Positions 1-11,794 of a DNA stretch of 64,000 nucleotides are shown piece by piece; within the stretch, counting starts at the first letter, position 1; every line of letters begins with the position of its first letter. The stretch is from Epiperipatus broadwayi (taxonomy: Eukaryota > Onychophora > Udeonychophora > Euonychophora > Peripatidae). The translations under genes were made by a program, and so were the position numbers. The stretch is taken from positions 374,001 to 438,000 of the forward strand of contig JAQFVV010006642.1 of NCBI GenBank assembly GCA_028023455.1. The letters run 5' to 3'. The notes under the pieces were generated by a model. It saw only the letters and a program-made list of their open reading frames with translations, was not told the DNA's origin and did not search any database.

Positions 1-1217
1 TAATTTTTCTTTAATAAGGAATTCTCCGTAAAATGCACACATACAAATTTTCCGATATTTGCCTTGAGAAAATTTATATTTTCTTTTTTTAAAAATATAC
101 AGGTGCATAAGTAAATATCCTTTATCATCAATATTATTTCTAGATAATTTTCAGTGAATAAAACATATTTTAACGTGGGGAACTTACATTATTTTCAAAA
201 GCAGACAATTTCTTTTAGAAAGAGCGCGAAATTTTCTAGTTAACTTTCCTTGGCTTTTCTAATATGTCTTTTTAATTATAATTTTTCTTTTATACCATGA
301 AAAGATTATTAAATAAGGTAAAGTTAACAAATAATTGATTATTTCCTGGAAATTACTTATATTACTTATTTTAAACATAATGACACTTTCCGTGATTGCT
401 GTAGTCAATACGGTCATTTTGAACTTTAGCAGAAGATAGTATATTTTTGCGTATAAAAAGCTTTAAAATAGGTAGATGGCAACAGAAAACAGAATATCTT
501 ATCAAATAGGATTAGCCACGCATGATATTATTAAAAATTTACTTGACTTATATTTATTTCTGCAATAAAAAATAATAAAAAAATTTGTTACCGAATTTCA
601 GTACTGCTTCCTCCTTGTAAAACTAAAGTCAGACTAAACTTTCTTCAAATTTTGGCGGTCTTGTTTTAGTGACCTCTTACAGAAAAATAATCATTTAATT
701 ATACATAAACAAAAGAAAGGAAAAAAAAACTTATTACAGTCATATATTTTTCCGTATGATTTAAACAAATTACAAAGTAATTTGACAAATAATGAAAAAT
801 AATAAATATCTTTAACTAACAATGCTTATTAGTGGTGTATATTTCTGTATACATTATTATCTAAATTAATTTAAAAATTACCAGAAGTTATTGTGCTTTA
901 TGATAAGACATTCATCTACTCTCCCTCTCCACCCATCCAAAATCAATTACTGTTTATGATATGTGCTTTTATACTATATTAAATTGCTCTTATTGTTAAT
1001 ATTTTAATTAAATTATTCATGCTCTTCTTCAAAATGACATTGGATTACCAAATTTTTTAGTTATTTGCTTAAAATACGTTACAGTGAGTAAATAGCATAC
1101 TTTATTAATCACTTAATATTATTATTATTTTATCTTTTTATTTTCTAAAAAAAAATTGCATTGTTTTCCTGTGGAAATAATGCCAAATAAACCAAGTGTC
1201 AATAACACTAGGTTACA
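1..1217 (-). repeat. 3' LTR of the gypsy-type element (cut by the window edge)
   Basis: This block matches 7825-9042 almost base for base, apart from rare substitutions and changes in A-run length. On the minus strand it begins TGTAACC at 1217, directly after a purine-rich tract (GGTGGGAGAA, about 1218-1229) that fits a polypurine tract. Comparison with the other LTR suggests that only about two bases (the complement of the terminal CA) are missing beyond the window start. Confidence 0.85.
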
Positions 1218-1338
1218 ATTCTCCCACCGTTATGAAAAATAAAAAACAAAATAATATATGCCTTATTAATATTTCTTATTGTATTGCTAGGTCTATATCA
1301 TACTTCTCTTAGAAGTTAATCAATTCAATCTTACAGAT

Positions 1339-1692
1339 TTAATTTTGTTTAGGATATGGTAGTAAGCTTCGGGCATTATAGGTACCTCTTGTTCCATCAG
1401 GGGTTGAGACTAAAAAGGCATTCTCACCCACTTGTTTCACAATTTCATAGGGGCCTTCATAAAGATACATAAATTTTCGAAACATATGCTTCCAGAGATT
1501 ACTCACATGGGGAGTTCTAATTAAGACAAAATCATGGACTTTAAAAGGATGTGGACTGGTTTTGGAATAACGAGTGCGTTTATCACCCATCTTTTTCAGG
1601 TTAATTCTAGCCATTGCTTGGTCATGTTCCACATTAATATTTTCCTCTATTACGGGTAACGGTGTTTTTATTAGTAAAGGTTCAGGTCTATA
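1339..1692 (-). pseudogene. Integrase C-terminal fragment of the gypsy-type element
   Basis: An open frame of about 117 codons runs from after a TAA at 1693-1695 to a stop at 1339. Its C-terminal half has the typical end of gypsy-class integrases: a basic F-K-V-x-D-F-V-L-I strand, L-Y-E-G-P-Y, a later G-E-N-A-F-L-V, and a terminal R-G-T-Y-N-A-R-S-L-L-P-Y. The catalytic DDE core and zinc finger are missing, so this is a fragment left by deletion of pol. There is no ATG near the start; the longest start-bounded frame begins with GTG at 1632, which is unlikely to be used in an animal nucleus. It is followed by the polypurine-like tract and LTR, which is the expected position. Confidence 0.8.
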
Positions 1693-1774
1693 TTATTAAT
1701 AATCCACATCATGCTGTTCCCCATATGTTTAAAAATAGGGCCTCGAAGTGAGGAACATTCCTGCGAGGTCCTTT

Positions 1775-3277
1775 TTAATTTAATGCCCCGCTATTTTTAC
1801 TACCTTTGATATTTTTCTTTGGCATTGTTGGGATACCACTAGTAGAAGGTTGATTCTCATTTAGAATCCTTCTTTTCACTGTCGGCCTACTGAGGTGGCT
1901 ATTTGGTTTACTATAGGGATTTGTCCTATAATATCCCTTTTCTCTACTTAACCTCCTCTTTCCCTCATAGGACCTATCTGTGAAATTAATATTGTTTACC
2001 ATAGGATGGGTGTCCCTATTTACCCTACTCCTATTTTCAATATTTCTATCACTGGTTTCTAGCGAATCTAAAATTTCGACTACCTCTTCTATAGTATGTC
2101 GGTCAGCAGCAATCAAGACCTGCTCGATATGCCTCGGTAAATTATGGCGAATTATTCGTACAATTTGGGTCTCAGACAACGGATAAGCTGTCAACGTTTT
2201 CAGTTTGACGGCCTGACTCCTGAAAAACTGAGTGTAACTGCCCTTATTTACCTGGTATCTTTCCTGAGATATTTGATACCTGAGGTTGTCTTGGCGGTCT
2301 TCCCCCCAAAAACTGTCTAACATAAGATATTTAAAGTCCCCATATGTTTCCGGTTTTATAAATAACGATTGCCACCAATCTTTAGATGCCGCACACAAAT
2401 GGTTTGTGGCAATGGCAATCTTCTCTACCTCAGACAAATGACATAAGGTGAACAATTCGTCTAAATTTTGGAGATATTCATGTGGATTCTCCAGGTATTC
2501 TCCTTTAAAGAATTTTATTTTGAGGAATTTTAAGGCCATGGAGCTATTACTTTCGGGCTCTAACATGACTTTATGTCTGGCCTCATTCAATGGATTGTAC
2601 ATTGATTCAAGTGGACTAATCATTGTATGTAACTCAGAGATTACGGGTTTATTATGATCATTATTGATTTCCTTAACCTGAGTTTCAGATACATTTTTAC
2701 TATGAACAACTTTATCCAGATTAAGGTTCATAGCTTGCATACGACTTTCTAATCCCAATTTATAATTTTGCCATTCACAGTCTATTCTTGTAGAACTGTC
2801 CTTAAGGCCTACATTTAAATGTTGAATTTGTTGCTTTAACTGGTTAATAGTTTCATCTTTCTCTAATTCAAGTTTATCTTCTAGTCTTTGATATATTGTA
2901 CCCTCACACTGAGTCATATATTCCCCTATTTCCTCTTTGAGATCATTTTGTAATATTTGTGAATTATTCTTTAATATCTCATTAAAATGTTCTACCTTTC
3001 CTATAACTTGAATTAGCTCACTTTCTATATTTTTATTAATTTCACATTGGGTTACCTCTTGAGTTTCTAACTTAGCTATTCTGCTAGTAATCTGGCTCTG
3101 ACATCCTTTTACTACATTGTCAGGTTCAAGAGTTATATTTTGGACTTCTTCTTTTAAGTTTCTAAACTCACTCCTAGTACTATCTAATTCTCCCTTAATA
3201 CATTCTATTTTATCCTTAACTTCACTGTTTAATTCTACATATTGGCTTATGAAGTCCTGCTGAATAGCCTCGATCAT
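1775..3277 (-). CDS. gag: Gag-like protein of the gypsy-type element (500 aa)
   Basis: Residues 1-200 are mostly predicted coiled coil, rich in E, K, Q, N and L. Residues about 248-410 look like a retrotransposon Gag capsid domain: F-F-K-G-E-Y-L-E-N-P-H-E-Y, a paired Trp at 301-302, and I-R-H-N-L-P about 80 residues later. The basic tail (about 430-500) is rich in R, K, S and N with no CCHC knuckle, as in several insect-type gypsy Gags. The ATG at 3277 lies in the same frame as the coiled-coil ORF upstream; a single TAA (3308-3310) and ten sense codons separate them. Gag would assemble the particle that packages the element RNA. Function is inferred from family resemblance only. Confidence 0.75.
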   Translation of the reverse strand: MIEAIQQDFISQYVELNSEVKDKIECIKGELDSTRSEFRNLKEEVQNITLEPDNVVKGCQSQITSRIAKLETQEVTQCEINKNIESELIQVIGKVEHFNEILKNNSQILQNDLKEEIGEYMTQCEGTIYQRLEDKLELEKDETINQLKQQIQHLNVGLKDSSTRIDCEWQNYKLGLESRMQAMNLNLDKVVHSKNVSETQVKEINNDHNKPVISELHTMISPLESMYNPLNEARHKVMLEPESNSSMALKFLKIKFFKGEYLENPHEYLQNLDELFTLCHLSEVEKIAIATNHLCAASKDWWQSLFIKPETYGDFKYLMLDSFWGEDRQDNLRYQISQERYQVNKGSYTQFFRSQAVKLKTLTAYPLSETQIVRIIRHNLPRHIEQVLIAADRHTIEEVVEILDSLETSDRNIENRSRVNRDTHPMVNNINFTDRSYEGKRRLSREKGYYRTNPYSKPNSHLSRPTVKRRILNENQPSTSGIPTMPKKNIKGSKNSGALN

Positions 3278-3307
3278 ATTTTCGGCCCTTTCCGAGTTTA
3301 TTTTTAT

Positions 3308-3934
3308 TTATTTCTTAATTTTTATTTCTAGTTTTTCGGAGGCCAATTTTGACTCTTCTATATGGTTCTTTAACTCTTCCTTTAGGTCTTTGATCTCCTG
3401 TACGTGATTGTCTATTTTACTGTCCAAATTTTGAATTTGATTCTTTAATTCACTATTGGAATTTTGTATTTGACTTTCTATTTTACTTTCTAATTCACTA
3501 TTTGAATTTTGTATTTGACTTTTTATTTCATCATTTGATTTTTGTACTTGACTTTCTAATTCCCTTTTTAGTTCACTATTTGAATTTTTTATTTGACTTT
3601 CTATTTTACTTTCTAATTCACTATTGGAATTTTTTATTTGACTTTCTATTTTACTTTCTAATTCACTATTGGAATTTTTTATTTGACTTTCTATTTTACT
3701 TTCTGAGTTTCGGATCTGTGCAGACAAATTTTGTAATATTGCAAATATTTGGACTTGCTCATCCCCAGGTAGATCTTTATCTACTTTAACTTTTTTCGGA
3801 CTAACTTCATCCAAAGATTCTTGTTCCTCTCTTACTTCTACATGAAAATATGGTGTTTGTGTATCCGGGGATTGGAGCTCCTGGGATTCTCCCAAATCCT
3901 CTGAAATATCCTGACTATCTTGGTTTTCACTCAT
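3308..3934 (-). CDS. Repetitive coiled-coil ORF upstream of gag (208 aa)
   Basis: The N-terminus (1-60) is acidic and rich in E, S, D and Q. From about residue 75 to 170 a short module built around E-S-Q-I-K-N-S-N-S-E-L is repeated about seven times, giving a long coiled coil; the DNA repeats are visible at 3480-3710. The end is K-rich. There is no signal peptide or membrane segment, so this is not an envelope gene. It is in frame with the Gag ORF (3277-1775) across one TAA. It may therefore be the N-terminal part of a single ~720-codon Gag broken by a nonsense change, or a separate protein. Copy-number change in the internal repeat is likely between elements. Confidence 0.6.
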   Translation of the reverse strand: MSENQDSQDISEDLGESQELQSPDTQTPYFHVEVREEQESLDEVSPKKVKVDKDLPGDEQVQIFAILQNLSAQIRNSESKIESQIKNSNSELESKIESQIKNSNSELESKIESQIKNSNSELKRELESQVQKSNDEIKSQIQNSNSELESKIESQIQNSNSELKNQIQNLDSKIDNHVQEIKDLKEELKNHIEESKLASEKLEIKIKK

Positions 3935-6900
3935 ATTTAAAATTTCACTCTTTCTGTTATTTGACAGTACTGAAATTAGTAATGAACTATTAATAATATT
4001 GATAAGTAATTATTGACAAGACATCCTGCCTCCATGCCTCTCCCATAAAAAACAATCTTCACCAAAAACTATGCTCTGATATTTAATATAACTAAAGTCC
4101 CAATATTAACTACCGAATATTCTTTTCTCATATGCTACTTGGTCCATAGAAATCTCACCAAACCATTATGTAATATGGTATAAGTGCTAATCACACCACC
4201 AGACAAGCAGATCATCATAAATGATAAAATCATTACAATATTTTATGGAATTACTTACAGACCATAACATTATAAACTAACAAATTTATTTATTCAGTGG
4301 CAAAAGATTATGTCATAAAATAGACATTCATATAATATTTTATGGCTAAAGAAACAATTTATCATTGGCAAACATTTTCAATCAATGAACAATTAATTCA
4401 TTCACGTGCAAATAATATTTATATTCTTTTCAAGAAAATTTTACCAAATTCTTCGTGGCCAGCTATAGCCATCGAAGGCCCCTGTAGTTGGGCGGCCATT
4501 TCTAACCTAATAAACGAATGGTTTCTAGCGAATCTATTAAATCACTTCGGAAAGCCCAAACGCTTCCGTCTATGATTCGGGTAGCAAACCCTATATTTTT
4601 ATCTAATATAGCTAGACGTTTGGTTAGTTATAATAATTCAGCTATAGCGATATGCAGTTCAGACAGAGATAGAATTAAAAAAAATTATCATTAATAAAAT
4701 AAATTTAAAAGGAAAATTTAGAATAACTAACATTCTTTCTCTATCCAAAACACATTCTCTGAGCTGTAAGTACTTGCACTGTTCGACAATGATGATGATG
4801 ATTTCATGTCATTGTTAATATTACCGACTAAAATAAAACATTCATTAATTTGCCAATATGCTCTCAATATTTTATTATTATACAATTAGAAGTTTCAATC
4901 TCTTAAGCCATGCCACGCTTGTAATGTTGATCATAATTGATCAATTCTTAATGTAAGAGCACTTATAATAATGACACTAATCTCAGGGTTCTCTGTTATT
5001 TTTAAAGAAAAATGCTCGGCAGTATTGTGTTGTCGCATATGACTGACATTCTGGTCGGCTATAGGAAACATTTACCTTATTTAAATTCCAGGTGTCTTCA
5101 TCCACATATCAACTATTATAATATTTAACGAGATGATAACCATATTCAACAACAATGCATAATTTTGAATAATACAGCTATTTTATCCAGAATCTCAGTC
5201 GGAATGATGAAAAGACAAGGGTGCTTTTGTGTCCTTCCATCATCCATGACAACACAATAATTTAACTAAGATTTATTACTTAGACACTTCACTTAAATGT
5301 GTATGGAACAATGTGCAACCAAAACCTACTAGTTTGGGAATAAAGTGATTTTACACACACATAAAATAAAATGTTCTGGTCTGAAGTTTATAATTCCATA
5401 AATAATTCTTATTAAATTAAAATATACTGAAATATTCTGATCTGCTTACAATTGTCTATCTGGTGTATTGAATTTAAGATTTCATAAATGATTTCGGACT
5501 CAAGAAAAGTATTGCAAGTATTATGCAAATACACTTTTATTTAGCACACAAGAAAAATGACTCAAAACAACTTGTAACAAGACTATAATTTATTATTAAA
5601 TTTTAACAAGATTATAATTTATTATTACAGTTTAACAAAACTATCCTTTATGATTAACATAATAAACAAACATATACAATTTATTCGATCCCATATGGAT
5701 AAAACAAAATATAACTAACAGTAATTCGTCTATACTTTTAGACCTGGATTCGAACTACTTCTTCATCTTCTTTTTACATTTATGCAAATTGAATATAACA
5801 AAATAAATATTATTATCAATACATCAACTCATCCGTTTAGTGTATCTTATATGAACGGTTACTTAACTTTATTGACTATAGATCTGTTTTAAAACAAAAA
5901 CAATTTGATTCTAGGCAATACGTACAAACGATTTTTATTATCATATCATTTAATTAAATGATAGTTTTTATTTAGATAACTTATTATAATTTATGGGTTA
6001 TTTATCAGAAGTTACACTTATTATTTTAATATTTACCTTAATAACAACTGAAGTTGTTATACACATTGTATTCCTCAGTATAAGTTATATTGTGAGTGCT
6101 ACTTAATCATTAACCCGAATTAAACCTAGTATTTGAACCCTTCATTGGCAAATAAAAATTTCTAAATCACGCCATTTTAAACTTACTCTCTCCATTGACT
6201 TACATGTGGATTACCAGCACTATTCCACTGCACAATCCAGACATTGATCATATATACTAGCACGCTATTTATACTAAATGGATCGTAAGGAATTAACCTC
6301 CAATATACCCGTTATCTTGCCATAACTTTCTAAACAAAACACAATATTCAACACCTTCCGTGGTGGAATTATCTCTATTTTCTCATGAGGAATATGGAAT
6401 AACACCGAAGGTCTGTAGAGTTAACTACTACATTAAAATAGTTTGGTGGGTCCTTGCCTCTTACTTGGACATAATAGGAACACACACCAATTATAATCCT
6501 CTCCTGGGATTTTAATGAATGAAATACACTAAATACGATATAAATTACTGATCGTCCTAACTCTGAGGAGCGATCACTTGGGTTATAAACATACCCGAAT
6601 ACTAGATTTATCTATTCCCCTCATGGAAAATAAAGCTTTTGGGGAAATCAATTTCCATCCCACAAAATAAAGACATTACAGTTATTACTTATGCGAATCT
6701 TAAGCATATACCAATGCTATATTGGGGCAAGACAAGCAAATACACTAATTACACTAAATTTATGTTCCGGGGTATACTTAGATCAACGTCTGAAATCAAT
6801 GGATAACACAGAATAAAACATAATAATTTTCACCTTTGCCAAAGAAACATTCAACAAGTAATTGGTAGTATAGTATCTTGAACTAAATTAAGTGAATGCG

Positions 6901-7822
6901 TTAATGAAGAATAATTGGGAATAAGTTCCTCAATTAACATAGTATAAATTTGTTTCAAACTTTAAATAAGTAATATCCTGTATAGCACTTATCTTTAATT
7001 ACTTCTGATAATTTTAACTAGATATTTTACCTATTAAGTATCTAAATTTTTCTTCTTTTACGAATCTAACATATAAATTTATACCCATAATTGCATATCA
7101 TAAGTAAACACATTTTATAAAAAAAAAAAATTTTTTTTTTTTTTTTTTTATGTCAATATAAATTTAACCTAGAATAATTCCATGAAAACATACCTTTATG
7201 ATTACAAGGTCATTTAAATATTACTTGACTATACAGCCTTTAACCTGTTGATATAAAAAAAAATACACATAATTTTACAAATTAGTAAAAAAAAATCATT
7301 ACTTAACAAGTGCTTATTATCTCACTAGAAAAATGTTTTTCTGTTGGGCAATTTATCTAGATGAAGAACTTGATCCATTCGTAGTTCACGAAGCAAATTT
7401 AAAATAAGAAACACATTTTATTATTTCATTTATATAAAAGTTGCCTCCATTCTGGTGCAATTAATAAATTAGGCAAAGAAAACATAGCAGCATTGGATGT
7501 TAATTCTTCTTTGAATTAACTGCTATAATTTTGGGGATCCAAGAAAACAATACATATTTTAACATGACGAATATTTGATGATAGACGATCACATATACAA
7601 TTCTTTTCTTTTTACTATTGGTGATACGTATCATTTTTAGCTAGCTGGCTTATGAATAAAATAATGCGCGAATTTTTCCAAAATACTATTATTATAAGGA
7701 CTGCAGCTGACTTACATGGATATGAAGTTTTAACGACTCCAATTGATGTATAATATAACATATTATTTTATAGTTATAATTAAATCACTAATGTTTGTAG
7801 TTTTTATTCCTACTCTAGGAAT
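3935..7822 (-). other. Long non-coding leader of the LTR element
   Basis: About 3.9 kb between the 5' LTR and the first ORF holds no coding frame that I can support on either strand. Next to the LTR (7806-7822) is a short inverted repeat, ATTCCTA-N3-TAGGAAT, where a tRNA primer site would be expected; I see no TGG-type primer-binding site there. A run of A followed by T is at 7123-7150. The rest is A+T-rich with no recognisable inserted element. Confidence 0.5.
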
Positions 7823-9039
7823 TGTAATTTTTCTTTAATAAGGAATTCTCTGTAAAATGCACACATACAAATTTTTCCAAATTTGCCTTGAGAAAATTTA
7901 TATTTTCTTTTTTAAAAATATACAGGTGCATAAGTAAATATCCTTTATCATCAATATTATTTCTAGATAATTTTCAGTGAATAAAACATATTTTAATGTG
8001 GGGAACTTACATTATTTTCAAAAGCAGACAATTTCTTTTAGAAAGAGCGCGAAATTTTCTAGTTAACTTTCCTTGGCTTTTCTAATATGTCTTTTTAATT
8101 ATAATTTTTCTTTTATACCACGAAAAGATTATTAAATAAGGTAAAGTTAACAAATAATTGATTATTTCCTGGAAATTACTTATATTACTTATTTTAAACA
8201 TAATGACACTTTCCGTGATTGCTGTAGTCAATACGGTCATTTTGAACTTTAGCAGAAGATAGTATATTTTTGCGTATAAAAAGCTTTAAAATAGGTAGAT
8301 GGCAACAGAAAACAGAATATCTTATCAAATAGGATTAGCCACGCATGATATTATTAAAAATTTACTTGACTTATATTTATTTCTGCAATAAAAAATAATA
8401 AAAAAATTTGTTACCGAATTTCAGTACTGCTTCCTCCTTGTAAAACTAAAGTCAGACTAAACTTTCTTCAAATTTTGGCGGTCTTGTTTTAGCGACCTCT
8501 TACAGAAAAATAATCATTTAATTATACATAAACAAAAGAAAGGAAAAAAAAAACTTATTACAGTCATATATTTTTCCGTATGATTTAAACAAATTACAAA
8601 GTAATTTGACAAATAATGAAAAATAATAAATATCTTTAACTAATAATGCTTATTAGTGGTGTATATTTCTGTATACATTATTATCTAAATTAATTTAAAA
8701 ATTACCAGAAGTTATTGTGCTTTATGATAAGACATTCATCTACTCTCCCTCTCCACCCATCCAAAATCAATTACTGTTTATGATATGTGCTTTTATACTA
8801 TATTAAATTGCTCTTATTGTTAAAATTTTAATTAAATTATTCATGCTCTTCTTCAAAATGACATTGGATTACCAAATTTTTTAGTTATTTGCTTAAAATA
8901 CGTTACAGTGAGTAAATAGCATACTTTATTAATCACTTAATATTATTATTATTTTATTTTTTTATTTTCTAAAAAAAAAATTGCATTGTTTTCCTGTGGA
9001 AATAATGCCAAATAAACCAAGTGTCAATAACACTAGGTT

Positions 9040-9042
<3 letters not shown>
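7823..9042 (-). repeat. 5' LTR of the gypsy-type element
   Basis: About 1220 bp, bounded on the plus strand by TG at 7823 and CA at 9042, and matching 1-1217. On the minus strand it starts TGTAACC. It carries the promoter side of the element by position; I did not identify a convincing core promoter motif. Confidence 0.85.
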
Positions 9043-9075
<33 letters not shown>

Positions 9076-9087
9076 CACCTATGTGAG

Positions 9088-9124
<37 letters not shown>
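9043..9124. repeat. TA microsatellites flanking the LTR element
   Basis: Two (AT)n tracts (9043-9072 and 9091-9124) are separated by about 18 bases. The LTR ends directly against the first tract, consistent with insertion of a gypsy-type element into alternating T/A. Confidence 0.9.
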
Positions 9125-9127
<3 letters not shown>

Positions 9128-11593
9128 GGTTGAAGATCTCACAGAAACTTATGTCTGACTTGGCAAGGTTAATAAACACGAAGTCTTATTAATTTTGCTT
9201 TAAGAATATTACTTTAAGCCCTTTTTAAAACAGCATTTAGCATTATCCAAACTTGTTTCCCTTATATATTCTTGAGACATATATTTTTTTCATGATTTTA
9301 ATATTGCTTGTACAGTGATTGGAAAGGTTTTTGATTTCACAAAATTTACATACAATTCATGCATGCTGTATATTTTAATGTTACGTATTTACGAACAATT
9401 ATTCACAAGCGTGTAATAATGAATACTTGTTATTTTGTTTTGAGTATGATAAATTGAGACACTTTCACCAACATTTTTTCATATCTGCAATATATAAAAT
9501 TTCATTATTGCATTTAACATTACCTAAACTTCTTTCCTTTATAAGTTTTTGTGATCTAGACAAAAGTCATTTTGAACAAAAGTTGATTAAAGAAAATAAA
9601 TACAGTATATATTAAAATATATACAGTAGTTGTTTATTAAATTGATTATGTTTACATATTCGATTCAATGGAAAAATATATAAGAAAGACAACATAGTGG
9701 TTTCAAAAGAAATAACCATCAAGTGATATATATATATGGGGAGGGGGAAATCACTCTCTTAGGATATGAATTAAAAGCACTCCAAATGTAAACAAAGGGT
9801 CAAGAATAGAATGAACCTTTAATTTTGGAGCTCCGATGTTTATAAGCATACCTTCAACATTTGAGTGCTTTTTAATTCATGTTCCGAGAGAGCGCGATTT
9901 ACTCCCTTTGTTTACATATATACATTGAACTAAGTTTAATTTAATGCATATGTATATATATTGTACTCACATTTATGCAGATGTTTAAAAAAATAATAAT
10001 AGTAAAAAATTCTATAAAAGACGATATTGAGAAAAGCTCATAAAATTATATTTATAATTATAGTTTTATATTTAAATAATAGGCTTACAACATTTTTATT
10101 TAAAAGATGAGAAGTAAATTGTTGTTGTTTTGGGAGTATCTTAATATATATATATTACATAATCTCTTTTTGATTAATTAATTTAAAAAAGAGGAATGTG
10201 AAACAACTTCAAATACGGCAATTGATAAATAAGTAAAGGAATTTGAAAAACAAAAAAACAACTATAAAGAAAAATATTTTTGAACAGTAAATGCATTTTA
10301 AAAAGAGGCTTATGCAAAAGGCAGAGTCAACAAATTTAGTCATTTGAAGTTTTGAGTTGAATTTGGATTTGAGCATTTCAAAGCTGGAAAGCTAATAACA
10401 TATGTTCAAATTTTTATTACAAACCAACTATATTACATTGATATGTTTATCTAAATGAGCTATTAGATCAACTTTGGACCAGATACCCATGGATTTATGA
10501 AAGGATAACTACCATCGTCATTACGCTTCTGTTAAGGATTAATCAACCTATACTAAATACATCTTGAAGATTTAATATAGCCTTTACTTATCTGGAAAAT
10601 TTTCAACGTTATGCTGGGGCAGAACTTCTGAAAATATATAGAATAAATGCCAAAAAATTATCTACAATAATAGAGAGACTTTATAGTTAAAACTGTTGAC
10701 ATTAGACAGGTTAATTTACAATAATTATATTTTATGGAATACTATAAATATATATCTAGTAAGTACTTGTTTTATTGACATGTTATCTGAATGAACTTTC
10801 TGTTTTACTAGTCATTTATTAATTGTATTGTCTGTAAATTTAAAGCATTTATGATTTATTGAGATAATTAGTAATATCTTAAAAATGGGAATACTCATAT
10901 GACAAGGGCTAGAGTTAATAGATGTTTTTAGTTATATTAATCAAGGAGCAATGAATAATATTCCGTTCCACCAATTAAAAACTTGTAAGCTTTATAAACA
11001 TAATATGACTAAAAATATCATAGATATATAGTGTAAACAAGCATATACTAAGTAAATATGTCATTTAATTATGGCAATTAACTAGATAGCTAAAGCAATC
11101 TTTTCTTTGGTTTTATTCCAATTTTTGGAATCAGTACTTTGATATTTAACTTTGAATGAATTTCATTATCTTTAATGACTCTTTAAAGACAGTTATGTTA
11201 CTACTGTCTTTTATCATATATGCATTCAGAATAATATAAATAATGCTTCAAATTGTGTTTGTTAAGTGATTGACTGATTGATATAATCACTATCCGATAT
11301 ATATTGTACCTTCTGATTCTTTTCAATATATTTTTTATTCTATTACAGCATATATTAAGTAGTATTTATTTATTGATTGATATTTAAGTATTAACTGAAC
11401 ATAACATGATCTGAAGATTAAATTTGTATATGACATGATAATATTTAGGGCTTCCTGTCTTGGAAAAATGTACCTTGGTTATTAGTAACAGGATGAGATC
11501 AATGAAAAAATCAAGTTTTAGTTTAAAGCTATTCCAAAGGGTTATTTCCCAGAACTGTAGACAATATATTTAAATATTATTATTTTGTATAAT
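9125..11593. other. Intergenic A+T-rich DNA
   Basis: No coding frame with recognisable content. The only structure noted is the foldback at 9735-9925. The end near 11594 is the 3' flank of the DUF229 gene; I see no canonical AATAAA within the first 80 bases after its stop. Confidence 0.5.
9735..9925. repeat. Foldback repeat, family H, copy 1
   Basis: The arms at about 9738-9790 and 9850-9922 are inverted copies of each other (the left AAAGCACTCCAAATGT faces ACATTTGAGTGCTTTT), with a ~60-base loop. A related foldback lies at 38965-39225. No ORF and no ribozyme core was found in it. Confidence 0.65.
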
Positions 11594-11794
11594 TTACTGT
11601 TGTTTGCAATAACAGTAGAGTCTTTGGAAATAATTTTTTACACAGGAAGATTGGTTTCCATATACATTTAATCGACTAATATCTCCCATTAATAAAAATG
11701 TTTGAGAATCTTCTTTGAATCTAACAGTCCCTTCAAATATAGCTTCACCTGGATCTGTTTCAATTAATAGTGTCAAATCTAATTGACCACTTGT
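11594..11794 (-). pseudogene. Displaced C-terminal end of the DUF229 gene
   Basis: Directly after the TGA at 11795-11797 the same frame stays open for 66 codons to a TAA at 11594. It encodes what looks like the conserved end of DUF229 proteins: a G-E-A-I-F-E-G-T-V-R strand, then I-S-R-L-N-V-Y-G-N-Q-S-S-C and a final Y-C-Y-C. The match of frame and content shows that the TGA interrupts a once longer protein. Confidence 0.75.

Larger units (their letters stand above)
1..9042 (-). mobile_element. Ty3/gypsy-type LTR retrotransposon, internally deleted (no pol core)
   Basis: Read on the minus strand the order is 5' LTR (9042-7823), a 3.9 kb leader, a coiled-coil ORF, a Gag ORF, the C-terminal part of integrase, a purine-rich tract and the 3' LTR (1217 to the window edge). 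Protease, reverse transcriptase, RNase H and the integrase core are absent: only about 80 bases separate the Gag stop (1775) from the stop that precedes the integrase frame (1693-1695). The two LTRs are almost identical with a handful of substitutions, so the insertion is young, yet it cannot encode its own reverse transcription. It must have lost pol after insertion or been mobilised in trans. The right flank is a TA microsatellite. The left flank lies outside the window, so the target duplication cannot be read. Confidence 0.85.
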
